Assembly: GCA_000708835.1 (NCBI GenBank)
Contig: DF237045.1
Coordinates: forward strand, 1 to 64,000
DNA length: 64,000 nucleotides
Direction of reading: 5' to 3'
DNA from: Klebsormidium nitens
Lineage: Eukaryota; Streptophyta; Klebsormidiophyceae; Klebsormidiales; Klebsormidiaceae
Position 1 is the first letter of the stretch. Each line of letters opens with the position of its first letter. A program made the translations under genes and the position numbers. This document shows, piece after piece, positions 32,076 through 45,828 of this stretch. The notes beneath the pieces are model-generated. The model worked only from the letters and a program-made list of their open reading frames with translations. It was not told the DNA's origin and did not search any database.

Positions 32076-34471
32076 ATGGGTTGTGCGTCCTCAAGGGAAG
32101 CATCAGGGGAGCCAATCAAACAAATCAGCGGCCCCATTGCCGTTGTCAAGCAGACGCCAACTTTCAAGGCCGTGCAACACGAGCACGCTGATGTCACCGC
32201 TGACTCAGCGAGGGCGGCCGCTGGTTCTGTGCGGTCCTCCCCTGAGGCCTCCGGTTCGGACGACACTGTGAGCATTCACACCAAGGAGTATGCGGGGCAA
32301 GATGCAGGCGTTAAGAAGCCCCTGTCGGCACCACTGACAGTTGAGATCACCCCAGCAGGGGAGGATGTGACAGCTGTCAGGGACCCGAGGAAAGGATACT
32401 CTGGCCTGCTCCCTGGGGGTGAACTTCCCCCATTGCAGACCCCCCCAACCGGAAGGCCACTCAGGCGGCCAACAAGGTCACTTTCCCTGGAGCCAACCAA
32501 AGCCTCACAACTAGAGGGTGACGCTTTGAGGGCCGCAATCGAGAGACCCTCTGGAGCGCTTTTTTCCGCCATGCCCCCTTCTCTGGCTGTTGGTAAATGC
32601 GGCACGGTCAGCTTCTCCAATCCCCTGAAAGGCGAACTTGCGGGCAACCGAATCACCTTCGAAAACCCCCAGGCCCGCCGGACATCCCTCTCGGGAAACG
32701 AGGGTTCACCCAGGGTTAGCGCCAAAACCCAGTCCTATGTCGCAAGCTGGTTAGCGGCGCTAAACCTCTCCCAATACGCAGCTGCGTTTGAGTTAGCGGG
32801 GTACGATGAGTCTGACACCCTGGCAAACTTGTCCCCTGCCGACTTAACCCAAATCGAAACCTTTGCCGGTATCAGCATCCTTCCCGGGCACAAGAAGCGG
32901 TTAGTGCTTGCCAGTGCGCGCCCGGTTAGCGCTAACCAGTCTGCACCGGTCTCGCCTTACCTGACGCGGACGCCGGAAGCGGCCAGGTTGATGTCAAGGT
33001 CGCCCGACACAGACACCTGTGGAGAACTTGACACTTTATCAAGCCGAGCGACAGAGTCACTGACTTCTAGCCCCGCTTCCGTTTTGCCTACTCTAGTCCT
33101 CCCCCGAAGTTTGCTTGAGGCCAGAAAGGGGGGCCATTTGGCGCGTACCCATCTCCCAGAAGGGAGTCCAGCCCACCCCTCTTTTGAGGGAGAAGATCGG
33201 CGCAGCTCCTGGGGGGGGGCGCAAGAAAGTGGCTTGAGGGGGGGGGGATCCGGGGAGCACGTTTTGGTGGAGGGGGAACGCTTCAAAAGGGGCCCTCAGA
33301 GGCGGACGCTTAGGAACGCTCGGCGATCGCCCCGGCACATAATACGATTGAAGGCGGGGGGGCCTTGGGGGGCGGATTCTGCCTCCGAAACGGAGGGGGT
33401 AAAAGGGAGGGGGTTGACCTTCCAAAATGTGGCGGCAATGGAGGGGTCGCCTATGAGTGTCGAGAGGAGGGCAGAGTTGAGACAATTGAAAGCGCAACTG
33501 CAAGCCAAGGTTAGTTGCGAACCTGCTTGCATCTGGCAAATTGAGGACGAATGAAGGGTGGAGCAAAACGTGCTTTGCAGATTGGTCTCAGTTCCTGTCC
33601 CTCTGCTTAGTTCCGCTTGTTCGCACACAAAGTTTCGTTGTGAAATCCACGCTACTCGTGGAAGCTAAAAGGTCCAAGTTCGGTACAGCAATGTCTTGGT
33701 GGCTCTTTTAATCCAACCGGAATGGGCGCACCCCGAATGCAGTGGTTGTCACCTGGTAGAACGGTATTCGATTGGTACCGTTTGCTCAGGATATTGCTTT
33801 GAGGATGTATTGCCGAACACTTTCCTTCTCTGAGGGACAGAAACGTGATTTGATGAAGATCATTCATCTCCTTATGGTGTTCACTGCTGGTGACATCTCG
33901 GCATATGACCCCTCAACTGACAGTCAGTATCCATATTTCAATCACAGGTGGAGGAACTACGCTTGGCACAGACGAAGGATAACTACGCAGCTCTCAGTCC
34001 GCAGCCCCTGACCTCGTCTGCGGAGAGCAGGCTTCAAAAGGTTCGTTCAAACCGTTTGCGGTCAGACTCGTGATGAGATGGCTTGTCAAGTTCCCGAATT
34101 CCACGCGACCGTATTTTTCTCTGTAGGCTCGAAGCGAGTCCTCTGAGATAGCACGGGCTACCAACACAGGGGTTCCTTCATAAGTCGCTCAGAAACATTG
34201 GTTGCTTCCAAAACTGTTAAGGATAATTCTGGAAACCGACAAAGGTGGAGGAGACAATTCCGTTCCCGTCGCATGTGTCCGCTTTGTCTAAGACGTCTGT
34301 CTGTTGTAAGTCTCCTTTGCTCTTTTCTGCATTCTCGTTGCTGTCTCCTCTCTTTCCCATTGTTCAAATCTTTCTGGTGCTTGACATACCTGCATTGTCG
34401 CATCTTTGCTACAGTTGGACAGCGCAATCCGGCGGCAAGATCCGGCACAGGTCGCGGCAACTACAACATGA
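32076..34471 (+). CDS. SAM-domain protein with N-terminal dual-acylation signal
   Basis: Function not known. Exon 1 (32076-33509) codes for 478 residues in one frame. It starts MGCASSRE, a textbook N-myristoylation (Gly2) plus S-acylation (Cys3) signal, so membrane attachment is likely. A sterile alpha motif lies at about residues 219-284 (SYVASWLAALNLSQYAAAFE, then LANLSPADLTQIETFAGI and LPGHKKRLVLA); SAM domains mediate protein-protein or RNA contacts. The rest is low-complexity, rich in Ser, Pro and Gly. The C-terminal VERRAELRQLKAQLQAK looks helical or coiled. A donor at 33510 (AAG|GTTAGT) joins in phase to 33948-34040 (VEELRLAQTKDNYAALSPQP), extending the helix. A last exon at 34415-34471 (LDSAIRRQDPAQVAATTT, stop) fits in phase but is tentative, because its donor GTTCGT is weak. 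Without splicing the frame stops at 33554. Confidence 0.7.
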
Positions 34472-37400
34472 CACATTGACGACTCGGATTTCCGACCAAA
34501 TAGAGAACCTGCTCTTACTTGGTCGAAGCCAAAGCGTCGTTTTCTATTGTATAATTCATCAGCAGCTGGTTCTAATAAATCAAAGGGCAGACCATGGTGA
34601 ACCATCGAGACTTCCAGCCGAGTGAGGTGCAATCTGAAGGGAATGAGAACACGGTTTTGTTTTGATAGATAGATGGCTCTGCTGACAAGAACACGCATAA
34701 TTGTCCTTAACGAGTCCAAAACACTGAGGCCTGAAAAACGGCAAAAACAGTTCGATGAACTCCTTCGTGTTGTGCAAGATAGCTAGAATATATGGCTTTT
34801 GGAACCAGCCTCGGACTCACAGATCTGGCGGAAGGGGATATTCTCGTCAGTGATGATTTAGAGTAGGCTTTTGAGCTGGTCGGCAATTAATTGGGACAAG
34901 AAAAGCGTATGGATACCTAGACACGGTTGTGCATTGGAAGACCCTCGTTATGTTTCAGGTTTTTGTGCTTGCGCTTGATAATACGTTGGCGTAGGGCTGA
35001 AGTTCACCCAATAGTATCAGGGGCGCCATACCAGCAACCCACGGCCCAAATTTGCCGTATGGTAAGTGCATGGTACGATTCTATATCGCTCGGGAAAAGG
35101 CCGGCCGCCTGCAATCATGCATGCAAAAAGGGTCGGCAAATCAATTGTCATGCAGCAGCATCATGCCCCATAATATGGCGCAACTTTGCGGCAAGTGGTA
35201 GCAAGTCAAGGACGAGGGGCCCACATTTGTAAGAATATTGACAAAAGTCTCCTACACTGATGCATCGCAAAGATAATCGACTGATCGAGATCTGTCATGT
35301 GAAACGATCTACGCGCACATGTATACCTAGAGGCTCCAATGATACAGGCTCTGCTCTTTTCATGCATGCACTGTAAAACCGTAATGGAGCTATGGTCTAA
35401 AGATCAATGAGACCTACATTATCGCCGAGCCGCCGCGGCGAGTCGGGTTGTTTTAGCTAACTTCTCCGACACTATTGACACCGGACTGCAGCTTACTGTG
35501 GCCCGGCGGATTGAATGGTTTGCTGTATGTGTATACGATATTGCTGGTTGGTACTGCAAACTCAATATAAGTACGAGAACGCGGACACTATTGAGCCAGC
35601 GTTCTTATACAAAGCATGCCGTTACTGAGCAGGTGATTATGTTGAATAGGCCATGATTTAGTGGTGTTGTGCAAGATTCTAAGTGCTCGCGTCATGGCAA
35701 TTTGGAAAGGTTAAGACCCTCCAAAAGCGTCCCCATTCCCCGGTCGAAGCAGGTTGAAACTTCGAGCAAACGGACGGTCCAAGCTAGTGCTGCCAGTACG
35801 CGTCTATCAGACTCGCCTCGGAGCTGGTACCTACCGTATTATTGATCCTTCAAAATCGAGATCATATAGCACACGATGACAACTAAGATGCTTTCGCAAG
35901 GCTACTTTTTGTCGGCAGGAAATGATTCGATCCAGTCTTCAGCAAATTATGTACAACGTACGCTCTGTCTTCTAAGTTCTGCTACGGAATTCTAGCTCAG
36001 AGTTAGTAGGTGCAAGTTGCTGCTAGTAGGCTTACAGCGCCGGCACGGGGAGTGGAGGTGCCAATGCTTAGAAGGAGAAGGCGAGACGAATTGGGATACT
36101 AGTGGGAGTGAACTGGATAACTCGGATTCTGCCAGCACCCGTGGCGCCGGAGAAGAGGCCGGTGCCGCCAACAACGGCCACATCCGTCGTGACGTTCGTC
36201 AAGCTGGTGGCGGGGCCCTGTCGATGGGAGGAAGAACATCGAAGTAAAGAAAAGTAACAATAAGCCGAGTTGATTAATATTAGGGTAACCCCTTGTTTAT
36301 TGCCCCAAAACAGCCGCTGACGCAGCGCTGACGTCATTGCACAGCCTGTTGATGCAGCGCTGATCATTGCAGGCAGCCCTGGCGCCCCCCGATGCTTGGA
36401 GGTGCAGCCTGCCAGGCCCCCACGTGCTCTCAACCTCTAGATCTTATCAGCCGGTCTGCACCAACCAGCCAGGTATAATGGCTGCCAGTTGCTCCCTCAA
36501 AATCAGCCTTGCCAGCAGCCACTAAATGTTGCAGCTGCATGGACAGAATCCTTGGCGCCATCACCACCTGCGCGCACCAAATGCTTGCGCTGCGCTGAAC
36601 CCGTCCTGATTACGTCTAGCAATGTGCAACGGGTGTGAACCTTTTGTAAGTATGATTGCAAGCTTTGTGTTGGTACGTCGCAGCGGACGGTTGCTACATA
36701 TGCTCACATGCTTGTTGATATCGTTGTGCTTATACAAGAGCAACCGTGTGCTGCTCAGGGAACCTTCTGCTTCGACGCTAGATGAAGACAGAGGCAACTT
36801 ATGCAATGGCGCCAGAGCGCCCTACTCTATAACCAGCAACTTACAAAAGGTTGCCTAGGCAACCTTGCAGTCGAGGATATATATGTCCTGGACTCATCAA
36901 GACTAGCAACTAGAGTGGGCCAAAATATGTCCGTGTGCATACGCTATATGCCTATATGATGTCCATACGCTATGCGCTCAACCCGGATCCGCCTGGAGCT
37001 TATCGAGCATGACATTGGTGCAGCATGGCCTGGCAACCGGCAACCACAAACTTCGCTCAATAGTGCTTCATGTATCTATTGAAGAATGTCAAGACAATCT
37101 ATGACTAAGATTAGACTGTACAAAATCTATGCGGCCGGGCTATCTTGGCCACCCAACTCTCCTTTCGGCTGGGTCTGCTATCAAGCCATCTTACTTGACA
37201 AATATGTTCAACTTTTCGCTTAGTCAACACACCTGCTTTACCGTGTCTTCCGACCGCAAATCACCTCTCCACACGCGTTGCTTTGCATCCAACGACTGCC
37301 GTAAGAAGCTTCAACAATGACGGCGCTTGAAACAACAACCCTCTTGACCATTTTCGCTCAACGCTGACCGTCACCCTTTTCAACGTTATGACTGCTCCCT

Positions 37401-37943
37401 CGACGCAGACTACACTATCCCACGGGCAACTCGCTCTGGATGGGTAAGGTCGTCAGCGATCAGCTTGTCCACTGCAATACCGCCTCAGGACGGAACCGGA
37501 ACGTGCAAGAACCCCGACAGCGCGGATCAGAACGCGCCCCTCCGTCCGATATACTACCGAGCACAGTCAGAGATTGTTGAGGAGCCCGCTAACTTCCCCG
37601 GCAAACACGTGTTGGCTTACGGATCATGTTTCCGCTCTGCTCTAGTTGCCCCCCGCCTCGTCCCAGACTAGACAGAAAAGCCCGGTTGACGTCCAAACGC
37701 CTAGACGCGTTCTGTCAAACGGCGCCCCCACAACTCACAAACGTCCCTCCGTAATTCTCTCAACCTGCGCCTAAGGGCTTCGTTTTGACCGTCTCCATCA
37801 ATCACTACATCCCATTTGGAACCGAGGCCACCCCTACAAGAGAAGCGCCGTCATGCAAGCAACAACCTGTACCATTCCGGTCTTACCCGTCAAATTCCGC
37901 TTTCCCCGATCCAATATCTTGAGCCTTCTTCAGCCTTCTCGAT
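34472..37943. other. Intergenic 3.5 kb, no gene recognised
   Basis: Read on both strands. Frames are short, overlapping and lack motifs. The stretches 35100-35420 and 36880-37060 are rich in CATGCA and ATATAT words. The last few hundred bases before 37944 are the 3' flank of the ABC1K gene. No element ends or structural RNA seen. Confidence 0.45.
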
Positions 37944-40900
37944 TTAAAGCGCCGCCCTGCCGTCTACAATATCCACCGTTCCAGTTCCGAGCGCCCTTCC
38001 GCTCCTCAGCGTTCCGTTTCCGCTGTCCCCGAGCCGCGCCACCGGACTCCTCGTCGCAGCCTCGAGGTCCGCCGCCAGACGCGCCGCCTGCCGCTCGAAC
38101 AACATCCGCGCAAACTTGCGCGTCGCATACCTTACCCCGGGCAGTAACTCGTTCACTACCGGCCACACTTCCCGCGCGAACTGCGCTGTTTCGCGGGGCG
38201 ACCGCTCCTCCTGTAACGTGGGCTGCAGAAGCGCCCACAAGCGTTTCGACGTGCTGAGCGCCTTCAGGTCCTCGGCGGTCAGTCCGGCGGTGGGTACCGA
38301 GCTGTTGGAACCGAACAGGTAGCCCGGCAGCGGGAGGGGCCACGTGCCCGGTTCGGGGACACGTGGCACGGGGAGGCCCAGCCGGTTGGCGAGAACTGCC
38401 CCCGGAAGAGAGGCCGGAACGGCCACGCGCAGCCAGAACTCGGCGATGGCGCCCCGGGAAAGAGCATCGGTGGCGCGTACCAATTCTGCAAAAGGAGAAG
38501 CAGGTGGGTTTGGCGTTTGGAACCAGAACTCTGTCAGCAGCGGTAGCAACTCTTTGTGTAAGGTGCAGCAGGCCAGTGGCCCGTAGCAGACAGACAAAAA
38601 ACTGCCGTCGAACGGGGTAACTGATTGGACTCGCTGCATGTGAACCGACGGTAACTCCTTATCGAATCCGCCTCCGAAAAGCAAGGCTGAAGCGGTGGAG
38701 CCGTCTGGCATGAATCCCTTGCATCTCGCAGCCAAAACAACTCTCAAATTTCATGATGACACATCGAAAGTACAAAAAGTGAGCTTTTCACGGCTGCAAA
38801 GTCCATTGACCCGAAACAGCAATCTTGTCATTGAAGCTCGCAGAGCCGCAACTCATTGAAGCGAGAACTTCGTCCGTACCAAAAAGCAAGAGTCGCTGAA
38901 GGCAAAAAGGACTCTAACTCTTCCGGGTTTCGAAGAGTACCCGCCACGAACAAAAAGAGCCAATCGGCAAAAACAAACTCGTTGATATGCAACATATACC
39001 GCACCTGGAGAAGTCATAATCAGGACAAAAGTTCCCGACAAAACTTCCCTGGAAAAGAAAGCCCAGTGATGTGGCACAAAGTGCCAGCGTTAACTGCGAA
39101 CCTGTGAGCAGCATATACTGGACGAAACTTCCCAAAAAGAGGAAAGGCAATAGAGTAGCTCGAAAGGCCACGACCTACGGCGCACCTTGAAGCAGCAAAT
39201 CCTGGACGAAGCTGCCCTGCGGAGCGAACACGACGTTCAGTGCCTCCCGTGCGGCGGGATCCACGACCGCCGCCTTTTTCCGCTGCTCGGCGGCGGTCGT
39301 CGGCGGCCCGACGGGCAACATCAGCGCGCGGAATGTCTGCAAGAACGGAACGGAACAAATTTTGAAACCGTAACAGAACAAATGCAAGTCGCCATCTTTT
39401 TCCGCCGCTCGGCGGCAGGTCGGCGGCCCGACGGGCAACATCAGAGCGCGGAATGTCTGCAAGAACGGAATGGAACAGATTATGAAACCGTAACAGAACA
39501 AATGCGCGTCGCCGCCTCTTTCCGCTGCTCGGCGGTCGTCGGCGGCCCGACGGGCAACATCAGCGCGCGGAACGTCTGCAGAAACGGAACGGGGCGAAGT
39601 TAGAAACGCAACGGAACAAGACGTGAGCTGCCCTTTTGATCCGCTGCTCGGCAGCAGTCGTTGGGCGGATTAACGGAGCCGTGGCGCACGGAACGTCTGC
39701 AAGAACAAAAGGGAACCACTTTTGATGTCGCAACGGAAAGGTGCCAATTTCGCCATTCTTCCGCTGCTCGGGGGCGGGCAGTGGTCGACGGCCCTCAGCG
39801 CGACGTCTGCAAGAACGGAACGGAACGGACAATATTCGCATACACAACGGAACACAAAATGCGAATCAATCGTCGGCGGAGCGACGGGAGCCATCAGCGC
39901 ACGGAACGTCTGTAAGAACGGAATACGGAGCGGTACGGTCATGAGCTGTGCACTCTGTTGAGCTCCGCGCTCGACTACTTTCGTTTGCAGGGCTGGAGGC
40001 CCCTAGAAACCTGCCAGAAAATCCGGATCGAAGTTCCGACATGTAACTGGCCAGGCAACGTGCGGAACGCGTTGCAAGATTAGACAGGATCAACACCGCT
40101 GTGGAAGACAAACACCAGACGGCCTCGAAACTGCCGCGTTTTGACGAAGAAGGGTTTGAGACAAGACTTCGAAAGTATACAGCTCAAACGATGGGGAGGG
40201 TACGGGCCCTTGTCTTGGGGCTGTGCAATCCGCTGAACTTCTGTCTACAGTGGACTCCGAACCAAAGCAGAGCTACAGTAGTTTTTTCTCTCTTTTCGTG
40301 ATCTTCGTGAACATCCCCTCACCTGGAAACCTGCCGATATTTCCTCCACTCGCTCCACATTTAACTGGGCGCTCCGCCCGTAGAGGAAGTACCGGAGCGC
40401 TCTCCGCGCGCGCGGGCTGTCGTCCGTCAAAAGCCGTTTCGCCAAATACGGGTAGCACTCCTCCACGATTGCGTAATCGGGATCCGCCGCAAGCCCGATG
40501 CCTTCCAGCACACCGAACGCGCGCAGAATGAGCGCGAAGTATGGCGGGATGACGAACTGGATCTTCTCGGACATCCGTGACAAGTCGTCGGTCACCTGAG
40601 AAACAAAATATGTCTTCAGGTTAATAGTCTAGCTTTCTGGAAAAAAGTAGGCTGAGCAGCGCAGGAGTAAAGGGAGCGCTAGCTTATCGAAGTGTAAACA
40701 AATCGATCTGACTTGACTGGATGTGCTGGAAAGAAGCTGCTACTCAGGTGAATCCAACTTCATAAGGGCGAGAGACATGGAAACGGAAGCATGGATACGG
40801 ACAGATCCTCCCTACTAAGCGCTAACTCATGCGTCCCCTCCTTCAAATTCTGTGGTTATATTCTCGAACATGCTCTCAGAAACTCCACTTGACACGGAAA

Positions 40901-43900
40901 GGACTGGCTGTACTGAGGTATTCACATGAAACTCTGCGGAAGCTCTGAAGCCCTTTTTTAACAACTTTCTCGCCGTGTGACATCAACCCGTAACCCGCTT
41001 CCATCCGGCTCCGAAAACCCGGACCCTCATACAAGCAGACTCGGAAGAAGGGTTTACACAAGGGGAAACTTAGGAACCCCCATCGCAGAGCCCAACAGGA
41101 TAGCAGTCAGGCCCGTGCGCAGACCCTCGAAAATAAGCCCCCAAAGAGCAATTTCATGCCCCACCTGATTGATGTTAAGTTTCGCTGCCCCGCCGCCCTT
41201 CACCAGTTCCCCCAGCACCTTGCTCAGCGGCTCGACGATTGACGCAACGCTTTCGGGGTCGTCCATTTCGGGGGGGACAAATCCCAGGTGGACCAGGTCC
41301 CCCGCCACGGCCTCATAGTCGTTGTTGACGAGGTGGGAGATGTACTCAATGAGAGCGTACCGCTGGTCTACTGTCACCTGGAAAGACCAACGATGGTCAA
41401 CTTAGTGATGCATCTTTTACGTCAGCTTGGCGTCTTGCTTGACGGACACTCCTGGCGGAAGATCAATACCAAACCTCAAGGCCGCAAAAATTGGCTTGGC
41501 TTTCTTCGCGAAGCCTGAACTGTTCTATGGCCTGATACCGACGACATAAGACGTTTCCTAGGCAAGGACTGAAGTCGTCTTCCGCAGTTGTAGAACATGT
41601 ACAGAGAAGAAGACAAGGTTCTCTCCAATGCGCGGCAGTCTAGAAGCAAGTTAAACCGGAGCACTTCTTACAACAGAGTCCAAAATTGCATCAAACTCTA
41701 AAGCCTTTCCCAACTTGCCTTCCCATTGAAAACCATGTTTGAAAGGAGGCAGCTTACCTCAGTCATCAACCCGAAGTCCAAAACGCACAGCTTGCCGTCG
41801 GGAGTCCGGAGCAGATTGCCGGGGTGAGGGTCTGCAAAGAATGAGGATAAAAATCAGAAGAGCATGGTAAAAGCACTGTCTAGACCCCACGCGGGTTGTT
41901 TCTGGCTCAATCCTAGTTTCCAGAAGCTGTTGAAAGGCGCGGGTCACGCATGCGACACAGCAAGTCGACCACAAGCGGCTGGAACAAGCATCCAGGCTTT
42001 CAAGCAGACGCACTGCGGACGGTTCAATCATTCGAGTAAGACCGACATCATCTGCTCCACCAGATCGGGCCAGCCCAAAATCGGGATTCCCGCTTCAACC
42101 CTCAAGGGCAGGGACCGGATTAACGTCCGGAGACATAGTCAAGGCCCGCAGACCTAATTACCCCCTGAAACCTTGCTCATTGAGTGCAAAGCGCCGTAGC
42201 TACGAACGAGAGGGATGCCTCACCAGCGTGCAAGAAGCCGGACTCGAGCAGTTGGATGAGGTAGCAATTGAGCATGGTCGTCACGAGTGGTCCAACATCG
42301 ACGGCCCGGCTCTCCGACAGCTTCTCGCCCTCCACCCAAGCTGTAGTCAGGACCTGCCGCGAAACGGAATAGAGTTCTTCATGACTGACCTTCTAGCCTC
42401 CTAGTCACTGGCTCATTTTACCGCCTTGGCTAGATCAAAAGCCGGTGGACGTCAGAAACCACTTTGGGTATAAGTACAACTGTTAGCGCTTCTGCGATGC
42501 AATGTTCAGCGGAGTAAGTCGTCGACTCAAGACGTGCGAAGGCCACGAACTACGCCTATGTTTACTACGAGGAACAGACTTGTCGTCTTTATTGACAAAC
42601 GAATTCCACTCTGAGAGATAAAAGAAATGCCAGGTGAAACGGTGACTAGACTGACACGTGCGGACTTACTCGGCGGGAGGTGTACTCGGGGAAGACCTTG
42701 GGGACCGTAACATTGGCCAGCGCCGCCATGTCACGCTCGAAGCGAATGGCATTCCGCCCCTGCAGACACATGCGGGCAGGTCAGGAACTCGGCGCCACGA
42801 ATAGCTGAGTCTACCGCTGACAAAGTGACTATACATGCAACCAACGAAACAGCTAGACTGCAATATCAGGGCTTGACTGCATAGTCTTCGAAGCATTTAA
42901 AACCAACTCGTCTCAACGCAACGATTCGAGCTGGCGCGACGCCTCAGAAGCGAAGACCAATCTTCAAGTAAACAGCTTTGACACGCAGAAACTTAAGGGG
43001 CTTGACATTGAGGCGGAAACTCGGATGGTCGGTGCCTGGTTTCAAAGCGGATCCAAGTGCGTACCTCTTGCACGTAGTCCAACTCGTCGAAGAAGCGCCC
43101 AGCCCAGTTGTCAAGAACAGCCACAAGGTCACTGCAAGCAAGCAATGGCAAGATGAGCTTACACATTACGTGTCCTTTTGGGAAGCACATCGAGGGCAGA
43201 CCGTCAGGCTCCCCGAGATTAGAAGTGATAAATGATAGGTGCTAGTGACACTCTCTGCAAAACACTTTTCATTCCTTACTACACCAAAACTGAGAAACAC
43301 TGTGCTGCGTGATTCTGACAACCACGATCCAAAAGTCCAGCATCTCAAACCACCAACCCAAGGACTCTCAGCGCCCCCTTCTGAGTTGCAACTTTTTGAT
43401 GAAGCATAATGTATCCAAACACATTCTTGAAACCGAGGAGAAGAGACCCAGATTTGTCAATCCTACCTGTTTGCGATTTTCAGGTTCATTGCCGCTGCAG
43501 CCAATATCCGCAGCACATAGAGGTCCCTTGAGATCTCCTCCAACACCCCCGGCCGCTGCACTTTGACGGCCACCGTCTCTCCAGTTGCTCTCAACTTTCC
43601 CTTGTAAACCTGGCCCAAACTCGCTGCCGCAACGGGCTCGGGCGACAGTTCCGAAAACAGGGTTTCGGCAGGGTAACCTAACCCCTCCTCGATGAGTTTC
43701 CTTGCAGCCTCGTCACTGAAGGGAGGTACTCGGTCCTGTAAAGTTTGAAGTTCTTCCAGGTAGGCGAGGGGAAGGAGGTCGGGACGGATGCTCAGCGCCT
43801 GGCCGACTGCGCAAAATGAGCAATAAAATAATGTTGGTGTTTGAACCGGGTATGTCGTCAATTTTGGGTAGCTTATGCAGGATCCACTTGGGCTGACAAT

Positions 43901-45828
43901 GTCGAGAAAGACGCATAGAGCCTGGCCAACTCAGAGGGCCCTCTTCTCACACACACTTAGTGAAAGACAACTGTCAGACTTGTCCCGAGCAGCTTTTTGA
44001 GACAGGATAAAATAAGTGGCGCCACTCTAAAAGCAGTGACCACTAACAAGCTTCCGGAAAAGATATAGCCGGCGTGATGTCATGAAGCAGTGATTGATTG
44101 GACAAATCCAATCAAATTCCAAAATGAACCCATATCAAACCTATCCTTGTTCTGAGATGCATGGCTGTATGACTCGGCATGGCTGCATGGCACAAAAGAG
44201 CACAAGAGCACACGACTGCAACAGACGCACTGAGCAGGACCCCATTTTGACGTTCCCAGATAACTTCGGTGTAACGGAAAGTGAATAAAGACTCCACTGC
44301 CTGCCCAAGTCTATGGCGGCTGATGCATTGTGCATACAGGAAGGACCTACATGATCAATCTGATAGCGATGCGCAACAAGTTCCCTAAACCTCACAATGC
44401 CAAAGGCATCATCATCCAGTTCTTCTCTGGTTCCAGTCGGTAGATAGCTTCAATCAGGAACTTGAGGGCATGGAACATGCAAAGTTTTTGAAGGCGCCAA
44501 AATCACAATGCATGACCACTGTATTCAATCTGGGCGTCTAGTCCAATAACCCCCTTGAAAGCATGTTGTCTGGCCTTAGGGCATGCTGCTCTGTACTGAC
44601 ACCACTTGAATGCGCGTTGCATCACCCCACTTTAACATGCGGTCAAGATGGAACAACATTGCAAACTTTAACTACTGACTGATGATATTATCGGTCTGCT
44701 GTACATGTCCATACACCTCTCAGATGTATGATTAAAAGGCAAACTATGAGGACAAGCCCTGCGGCGTGAAAACAACCTTCCAGCTTGATGCTTTCAGTAC
44801 TAAGACACCCCAAGGTTGGTGAACCTCCGGGATAACAAGTAGGCATAGGACAGGAATCAAATGTGTTGCTTCTACACCCAAATAGAAAGTGACCAATGCT
44901 TTTTGTCCACCACAATCTATGCAAGACAAATGCAGCAGCGATTTGGCATGAACCTGTGAAAATAAAACACACCTTTGATCGCAGTCGGCCCCAGCTTGGT
45001 GATCAGCTCGCGGCATTGACGTGCCCTCAGCGGCTCATTCAGCTCCTTCTTCCCGCTTTGGATGTCTATGTAAATAGCCCCCACCAGCACTGATACCTGG
45101 CTCAAAATGCTCGCTGACCTCAGCATGACATCGACGGGCCGCTGCTCAAAGTAGGCTGCAATCGCCTTTGGATTGTAACGCTCTGGAAGTTCAACACCCG
45201 ACTTCATTCTATAAGCATTGGAAAGGGCGGCGGTTGTAAGAACAGTCCCAAGGGCAGTGAGGCCGACGGTTTGCAGGAAGGTCGGGTGCGGCAGATCTAA
45301 GGGGGGCAGTGAAGAAGCGAATGCGCGGAGGGAACTGACTGGACCTGCGACAGTGTTTGACAGCTCATCGACATGCAGGATTGATGCCAGGCGCCCACCG
45401 ACGTCCTGTAAGCTAGCTGCAGCTTCTTGTGCAATCATGACCGGTTCCTTTCCTGATGCGCTTTCAAATACTTTCCTTACAGCATTCCCTACATCCTGAG
45501 TCACATGCGCGCTTTGGTCTATCAAGTCTTGGGGAGATCTAATCTCCGACACTTTTACATGGCCTCCAAAAAGGGCCACGGTGGCAGATCTGTGCCGGTG
45601 CCGGATGCTGCTCCTACTGCGCCCATAGCTTATGCCCGGAGCCAAAGGGGCCAGAAAGGAGGAGTTTAAACCAAGCCTTGGGGCACTTCGCTTCCTGGCT
45701 TGGAGACCAGTGAAGGAAGTCTGTGCGCTAGACTCGGAAGTAGAAGGAGCTGCTTGCCCCTGCACTGCCACGGACGTGCGGAAGAAGGAACTCCCAGTGG
45801 CTGGCACTCCAGCTAAACAGGTCGCCAT
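37944..45828 (-). CDS. Plastid ABC1K (UbiB/ADCK-type) atypical kinase
   Basis: ABC1 atypical kinases of chloroplast plastoglobules and envelope regulate prenyl-lipid and quinone metabolism and photosynthetic acclimation. Ten minus-strand exons: 45828-44973, 43806-43467, 43131-43065, 42759-42670, 42353-42224, 41831-41758, 41377-41165, 40595-40323, 39336-39186, 38485-37944. All are GT-AG and in phase, giving 911 residues. Start: ATG at 45828, followed by a Ser/Thr/Arg-rich, acid-poor stretch typical of a chloroplast transit peptide. Family signatures in order: KVGQ (285-288, the KxGQ motif) with ALSIRPDLLP; AAASLGQVYKG (Ala-rich loop replacing the Gly-rich loop); VAVKVQRPG (lysine); DELDYVQEGRNAIRFERD; LTTAWVEGEKL; GFLHADPHPGNLL; LDFGLMTE. 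The last exon adds about 180 residues ending in a low-complexity tail. Closest by eye to the ABC1K1/ABC1K3 group, but the subgroup is not proved. Exon 9 is the last unit of a tandem array. Confidence 0.92.
39276..39920 (-). repeat. Six-unit tandem array of splice acceptor plus exon 9 head
   Basis: Intron tail and start of ABC1K exon 9 (TTCTTGCAG, then ACATTCCGCGCGCTGATG, coding TFRALMLPVGPP) recur at acceptor-proximal positions 39336 (the used exon), 39456, 39575, 39696, 39806 and 39908. Spacings are 120, 119, 121, 110 and 102 bp. The first two units are close copies and the distal ones more decayed. From 39456 to 39336 the frame is open for 40 codons, so use of the 39456 acceptor would add an in-frame duplicate segment. 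Confidence 0.88.
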
